A DNA stretch of 64,000 nt from Yponomeuta sedellus (Eukaryota > Arthropoda > Insecta > Lepidoptera > Yponomeutidae): assembly GCA_934045075.1 (NCBI GenBank), contig OW203727.1, positions 22,829,311 to 22,893,310 of the forward strand. The letters run 5' to 3'. This document shows positions 60,256-64,000 of this stretch, piece by piece (the stretch's first letter is position 1; each line of letters opens with the position of its first letter). Below the pieces are notes generated by a model, which was not told where the DNA came from, did not search any database, and saw nothing but the letters and a program-made list of their open reading frames with translations. Made by a program: the position numbers and the translations under genes.

Positions 60256-60784
60256 TATTTTTTTCCTCTCTTGTCCTCTCTTTTCCTCGAACATATGGAG
60301 AGGACGAAGGACTAAAGATTAACGTAAAAAATATAACGAGCGAGTATGGGTGAAATGGCAGCTAAGGACGTCCCAGGGGGATTTGTGTCAAGCAAATAGG
60401 CGATGTATTAGCAAAGAGCAAGATAAAAAGTACCCGAAAGTGGCGTGCTTGCAGGCCCACATATTAATGTTGATGAAGTGAAAGACGTTTTTCAGGACGG
60501 TAGCAAGTGGCAAAGCCCGATCTTTACCCACCCCTTTGACATACACGCGTGAGTTTATTGTCTCTTGCTACCTTTTTTCTAGTCTATATGAAAACGACGG
60601 AATTAAATGGACTGTATGAATGCTAATGAAAACGTAGAAATCCTCGTAATATTGTGATTTAATTAAATAGAAAACATGGGCAGAACCGCTAACTACTTGA
60701 CAACTAAAAAATATTTCGAAACACCACCACTGATGTAATTCAACCTTAAACTATATTTAGAAAGAAATAAGTCTCCTTATATCC
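60256..60784. other. No gene recognised
   Basis: A 76-codon plus frame (60123-60353) overlaps the SINE and is rejected. The remainder is unassigned. Confidence 0.35.
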
Positions 60785-61400
60785 TTAGGAATGTATTTTG
60801 TATACATTTGTAACTCTACACCACATCAAATTTACAACAGCCCACCTATTTAACCTATATTTACTTAAGTATTTTGTTAGGATTTTCAATTTAACACCAC
60901 ATTGGCATATTTACAATTTCCTTAAGTATTTTATAAAAAAAAAAATTGTATGCAACATTGCCATATTCTCAATTTCTTTAGGTTTTTTGTAAAAAAATAT
61001 AATTCTGCACCACATTCCCGATGTCTTTATGGAGGTATTTTGCAAACATTTTCAATTCTATACGACATTGCCATATCGCCAATTTCTTTATGTATTTTGT
61101 AAAAAAAAATTATTCTGCACCATATTTCCGATTTCTTTATGTATTTTGTAAACATTTTTAATTCTACACCACATTGCCATATTCCCAATTTCTTTATGTA
61201 TTTTGTAAACAGTTTTAATTGTACACCACATTGCCATATTCCCAATTTCTCCATGTATTTCGTAAACATTTTTATTTCTACACCAAATTTACATATTCCC
61301 AATTTATTTATGTATTTTGTAAACATTTTAAATTCTATACCACATTGCCATATTCCCCATTTCTTTATGTATTTTGTAAACATTTTTAATTCTACACTAC
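60785..61400. repeat. 57-bp tandem array
   Basis: TATGTATTTTGTAAACATTT, AATTCTACACCACATTGCC and ATATTCCCAATTTCTT recur with anchors at 61140, 61197, 61254, 61311 and 61368, exactly 57 bp apart. Older copies to the left are irregular. As 57 is a multiple of three, both strands stay open (minus: MFTKYIKKLGIWQCGVELK cycles). I treat the frames as by-products. Confidence 0.93.
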
Positions 61401-61470
61401 AATGGCATATTGTAATTTCGCAATGCGAGACTCCGTTATTAAAATTAACAACAGCCTACCTTTTTACTTC

Positions 61471-61615
61471 GTTATCAACCCTTGTATGTCCCCACTGCTT
61501 GGGCACGGGTCTCTTCCTGCATCGCAGGAAGGTTAGGCCATACTCCACCACGGGGGCCAAGTCCGGGTTGGTGGAGGATTGTAAGACAGTGGCGGGCCTT
61601 ACTGTCAGATGTTAT
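61471..61615 (-). mobile_element. S5 SINE 3' fragment, reverse
   Basis: TTATCAACCCTTGTATGTCC to CCTTACTGTCAGATGTTATC. Well preserved, truncated before the central part. Confidence 0.88.
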
Positions 61616-62362
61616 CAACCTTCTTACTTAACTACATTTATTTTATAAAAACCTCTTTACTTATAAATATCACATTGGCAGTTTGTAATGTGACGCTCCG
61701 TTATATCAAATCAAATTAACAACGGTACATTTCTACTAAAGATGTCATCGACTCAACATTTGCCTAGTTAATTGATTTTTAAAAGCTTTCTAAAAACCTG
61801 TTTCTAGCACTATACAAAAAAAGTGGCAAACAGTGTGCGGCCGACGACAAAAAAAAACCTTTGTTATAGCGGGGACAGTGGGGTAGTTTTACTATGTAGT
61901 AATTTTATTACTTGTCAATGTTGGTTCGGTACGATTAAAATCAGTTAACGATTCGGCCAACCTCGGTAATTGTCGTGATGTCACATAGAGTTATAAATTT
62001 ACAGATATGACCTTTAATTATATTAGTCGTTGTCTTATTGAATACGGGTCGCAGGTTTCTCCACGATGTTTTCCTGCACAGTTAGCGTGTGGTATTGCTA
62101 CAACAAATAAATGGTGTCATTATTCCATGTATGCCCGCCACAATGTATTTGAATAGAAAGTAAATGTTAAGTACACTGCCATATTGTGAACTCCCTAACA
62201 ATGAGTAATATTTTTTTAATATAGTAGACAACAAATAAGGAAGGCAGGTAAGCCATTACACTCGGTTATAATTTGATATCATGTATGTTTGATAACACAG
62301 AGCATAAAATATAATGCCATTAACAGACGATCGAATTTGGTACGAGACAGCGGATTCGGTAC
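61616..62362. other. No gene; SL scrap
   Basis: GGTTTCTCCACGATGTTTTC and CTGCACAGTTAGCGTGTGG (62053-62095) are a reverse SL fragment. The rest is unassigned AT-rich DNA. Confidence 0.4.
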
Positions 62363-62738
62363 GATATCAACCCTTGTATGTCCCCACTGCTGGGGCACGG
62401 GTCCCTTCCTGCATCGTAAGAAAGTTAGGCCGTACTCCACCACGGGGGCCAAGTCCGGGTGGGCGGAGGATTGTAAGACACTGGCGGGCCTTACTGTCAG
62501 AACTTATGAAACCGCTCTTATAAGGCCTTTGACATGGCTTAACGACTGCTATTATATGACAGCCGGCACCAACGGCTTAGGGTGTTTGCAAAGCACGGAA
62601 GCGCTTGGAAAAAATGCCACTAGCGGTAGTCACGGAACGGTCACCCATCCTGCACCTGAACGCGCCTGTTATTGCTTAACCCGAGTGATTAGAATCAATC
62701 ATTCGGTGCTATTAGGCCACGAGCGCTTCATATTTACG
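62363..62738 (-). mobile_element. S5 SINE, full length, reverse
   Basis: GATATCAACCCTTGTATGTC to TTAGGCCACGAGCGCTTC. All body landmarks and the 5S-like head (reverse of TTATTGCTTAACCCGAG and GGTCACCCATCCTGCACC) are present. The 178-codon plus frame across it is a by-product. Confidence 0.92.
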
Positions 62739-62780
62739 TATTTATGTGTCTTACTTATTTTCTTTAGTTATGGCTTAGGT

Positions 62781-62860
62781 CTGGGGCACACAGGAACGTC
62801 GCAAGAACGAGCACTCGTACAATGACGTTCCTGTGTGCCCCACACAGGAACGTCATGGTA
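62781..62860. repeat. Perfect foldback plus third copy
   Basis: GGGGCACACAGGAACGTC (62782-62799) and GACGTTCCTGTGTGCCCC (62824-62841) are perfect 18-base arms. ACACAGGAACGTCAT follows directly as a third, direct copy. Confidence 0.9.
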
Positions 62861-63144
62861 CTAGCGCTCGAAAAAGACGCGACTTGTTGCATAGCATCCG
62901 CGCCCTTGCCCCGTCCTTTCTGCGTGGGCTTCGTCCTGTCCCTTCAGTACATTTCGTACGAAAGTGAATTGGAAAGACGACGCGTCTTTTCCACGCTCTC
63001 ACCCCACATCTTTTCAGTGTGGCCGAGGCCAAAAACGCGATTATTTTGAACAACTTTTTGTAGAGTTTGGAAACGTTTTCTTTGAATGGCCTTGTCACGG
63101 TTTTTCGGTAATATTACTTCAAATTTTAACTAGGCATATTCCAT
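62861..63144. other. No gene recognised
   Basis: CpG-bearing sequence (GAAAGACGACGCGTC, GCATCCGCGCCCTTGC) with overlapping frames on both strands and no domain. A host regulatory region is possible but unsupported. Confidence 0.3.
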
Positions 63145-63948
63145 CACACAATTATCTATTTTTAGTGACTATTGTGACTCACAACACTTGCTAAAAGCCG
63201 GTCAAGTGCGGGTCGAAATTGCGCATCGAGTACAAATTTGCAATAGTATATATAAAAGTATTTATTATATGATTTAATTACAAATGTATGGTTTTCCGAC
63301 TTTTTTCAGTATTTACACAGTATTTCCAGTAGAGGACGATATTGTTGCCCTATTATTTTTAATTTCCCTGAGTGTCGAAACATAAGTTTTTTGCGGCACA
63401 AAACTTTACTAACTAACCCAACCTAACTTTTTTTGCGTTAGACTTACATCAATTTACTTAGATGTGTGATTTTGTAATGTTGTATAACTTTAATAAATAA
63501 TAAAAAGTGGAACGACTTCAACTGTTGCTTTATTCGTAGATGCTGTTATTTTATAATAAAATAGTAAAACTGGATAAAAGCGGATAAGCAGGTAAAATAG
63601 TCAGATCTAGTCAACGTGTGAGGTGGTAATGATGAAAATAAGGGAAATTTCGAAATGTGTGACATAATTTAAATATTTGAAAATGATAGCTAGAAAAAGG
63701 AATATAAAAGTGGTGTAAAGAGGTTTGCACCGTTACAATTTTTTTCATTTGTGATCAGATTTTTAACTGTAGACTCAATGCTCCTTTTCGAGATAAAATA
63801 TTGTGTTTACAGACAGACAGACGGACAGGCCACAAAGTGATGTTATGAGAAGGGTTTCGGTTTTGCTTTTGAATACGTAACCCTAAAAATTTATGATTTA
63901 ATACATGACAATTGTGAGTCACAATACTAACTAAAAATAGATGATTGG
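63145..63948. mobile_element. ~800-bp element with 40-bp inverted ends
   Basis: ATCTATTTTTAGTGACTATT-GTGACTCACAA at the left and TTGTGAGTCACAATACTAAC-TAAAAATAGAT at the right are imperfect inverted ends. Just inside are AAAGCCGGTCAAGTGCGGGT and CAGACAGACGGACAG with ACGTAACCCTAAAAA, words I associate with an abundant lepidopteran repeat. The middle (63250-63560) is AT-rich and non-coding. Confidence 0.65.
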
Positions 63949-64000
63949 TATTATTTTAAACAAAAGAGCGCGAATATAGTGGCGCGCTAATAGTGTTTAA

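Noticed and set aside
61139..61648. 169-codon frame with a 19-residue repeat
   Set aside because: By-product of the 57-bp array joined to an S5 fragment; both strands are open for the same reason.
62289..62825. 178-codon plus-strand frame
   Set aside because: It lies across a full-length S5 SINE in reverse; similar frames appear over other S5 copies.

Overview
The window reads as repeat-rich, gene-poor nuclear DNA of a moth or butterfly (Lepidoptera). It has no operons, ribosome binding sites or long open frames. Most of it is old and young transposable-element debris of kinds common in lepidopteran introns and intergenic DNA: tRNA-headed SINEs with the body motif AACATCGTGAGGAAACC, 5S-rRNA-headed SINEs, non-LTR retrotransposon 3' ends with GATAAG or CTAT tails, Penelope-like elements with a GIY-YIG endonuclease remnant, Helitron-like CTAG ends and several MITE families. 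Family names used below: tRL = ~310-bp repeat with a tRNA-like core; SL, SY, SR, SC = SINE families; S5 = 5S-headed SINE; PA/PB = Penelope-like families; M1/M2 = MITE families.

Gene signals are few. The clearest is a minus-strand exon (5996-6170) matching the N-terminus of AGAP/Centaurin-gamma, ending in a splice donor and preceded by a CpG-rich leader. The rest of that gene must lie beyond the left edge or in exons too short to see. Weaker signals are a plus-strand terminal-exon-like frame (1412-1545), a TATA box plus five-codon first exon at 12.56-12.73 kb directly behind a 157-bp tandem array carrying GATA-type motifs, a 64-codon minus-strand frame at 44.1 kb, and two possible first exons at 55.3-55.5 and 59.5-59.7 kb.

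Layout: 0-6 kb non-LTR debris and the unknown terminal exon; 6-7.3 kb AGAP exon, then a palindromic tRL pair; 7.3-11 kb nested SINEs, tRL snapbacks and a PA foldback; 11.4-12.7 kb 157-bp array and putative promoter; 13-18.4 kb nested Helitron-like, PB, tRL, M1 and M2 copies with 104-bp and 112-bp tandem arrays; 18.4-27 kb S5 and SL copies and an inverted segmental duplication (about 18.96-19.44 versus 22.38-22.87 kb); 27.7-28.1 kb CTCG-spaced hairpins; 28-37 kb non-LTR fragments, two PA/PB insertions with 14-bp target duplications and a hammerhead-like motif; 37-47 kb M1, tRL, microsatellites and the PA copy with GIY-YIG coding sequence; 47.3-47.9 kb a tRL snapback beside a ~440-bp near-perfect inverted repeat; 48-55 kb tRL, a triplicated CGCCATC module and nested MITEs; 55-64 kb a Harbinger-like element inside an SL SINE, more S5 copies, a 57-bp tandem array and a terminal-inverted-repeat element at the right edge.

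The most unusual theme is foldback architecture. The tRL family and both Penelope-like families repeatedly occur as inverted copies with different turning points, as if a single-stranded cDNA snapped back during copying. The tRL family alone has about twenty copies here. All family assignments come from reading the sequence and from recalled family knowledge; no database search was made.
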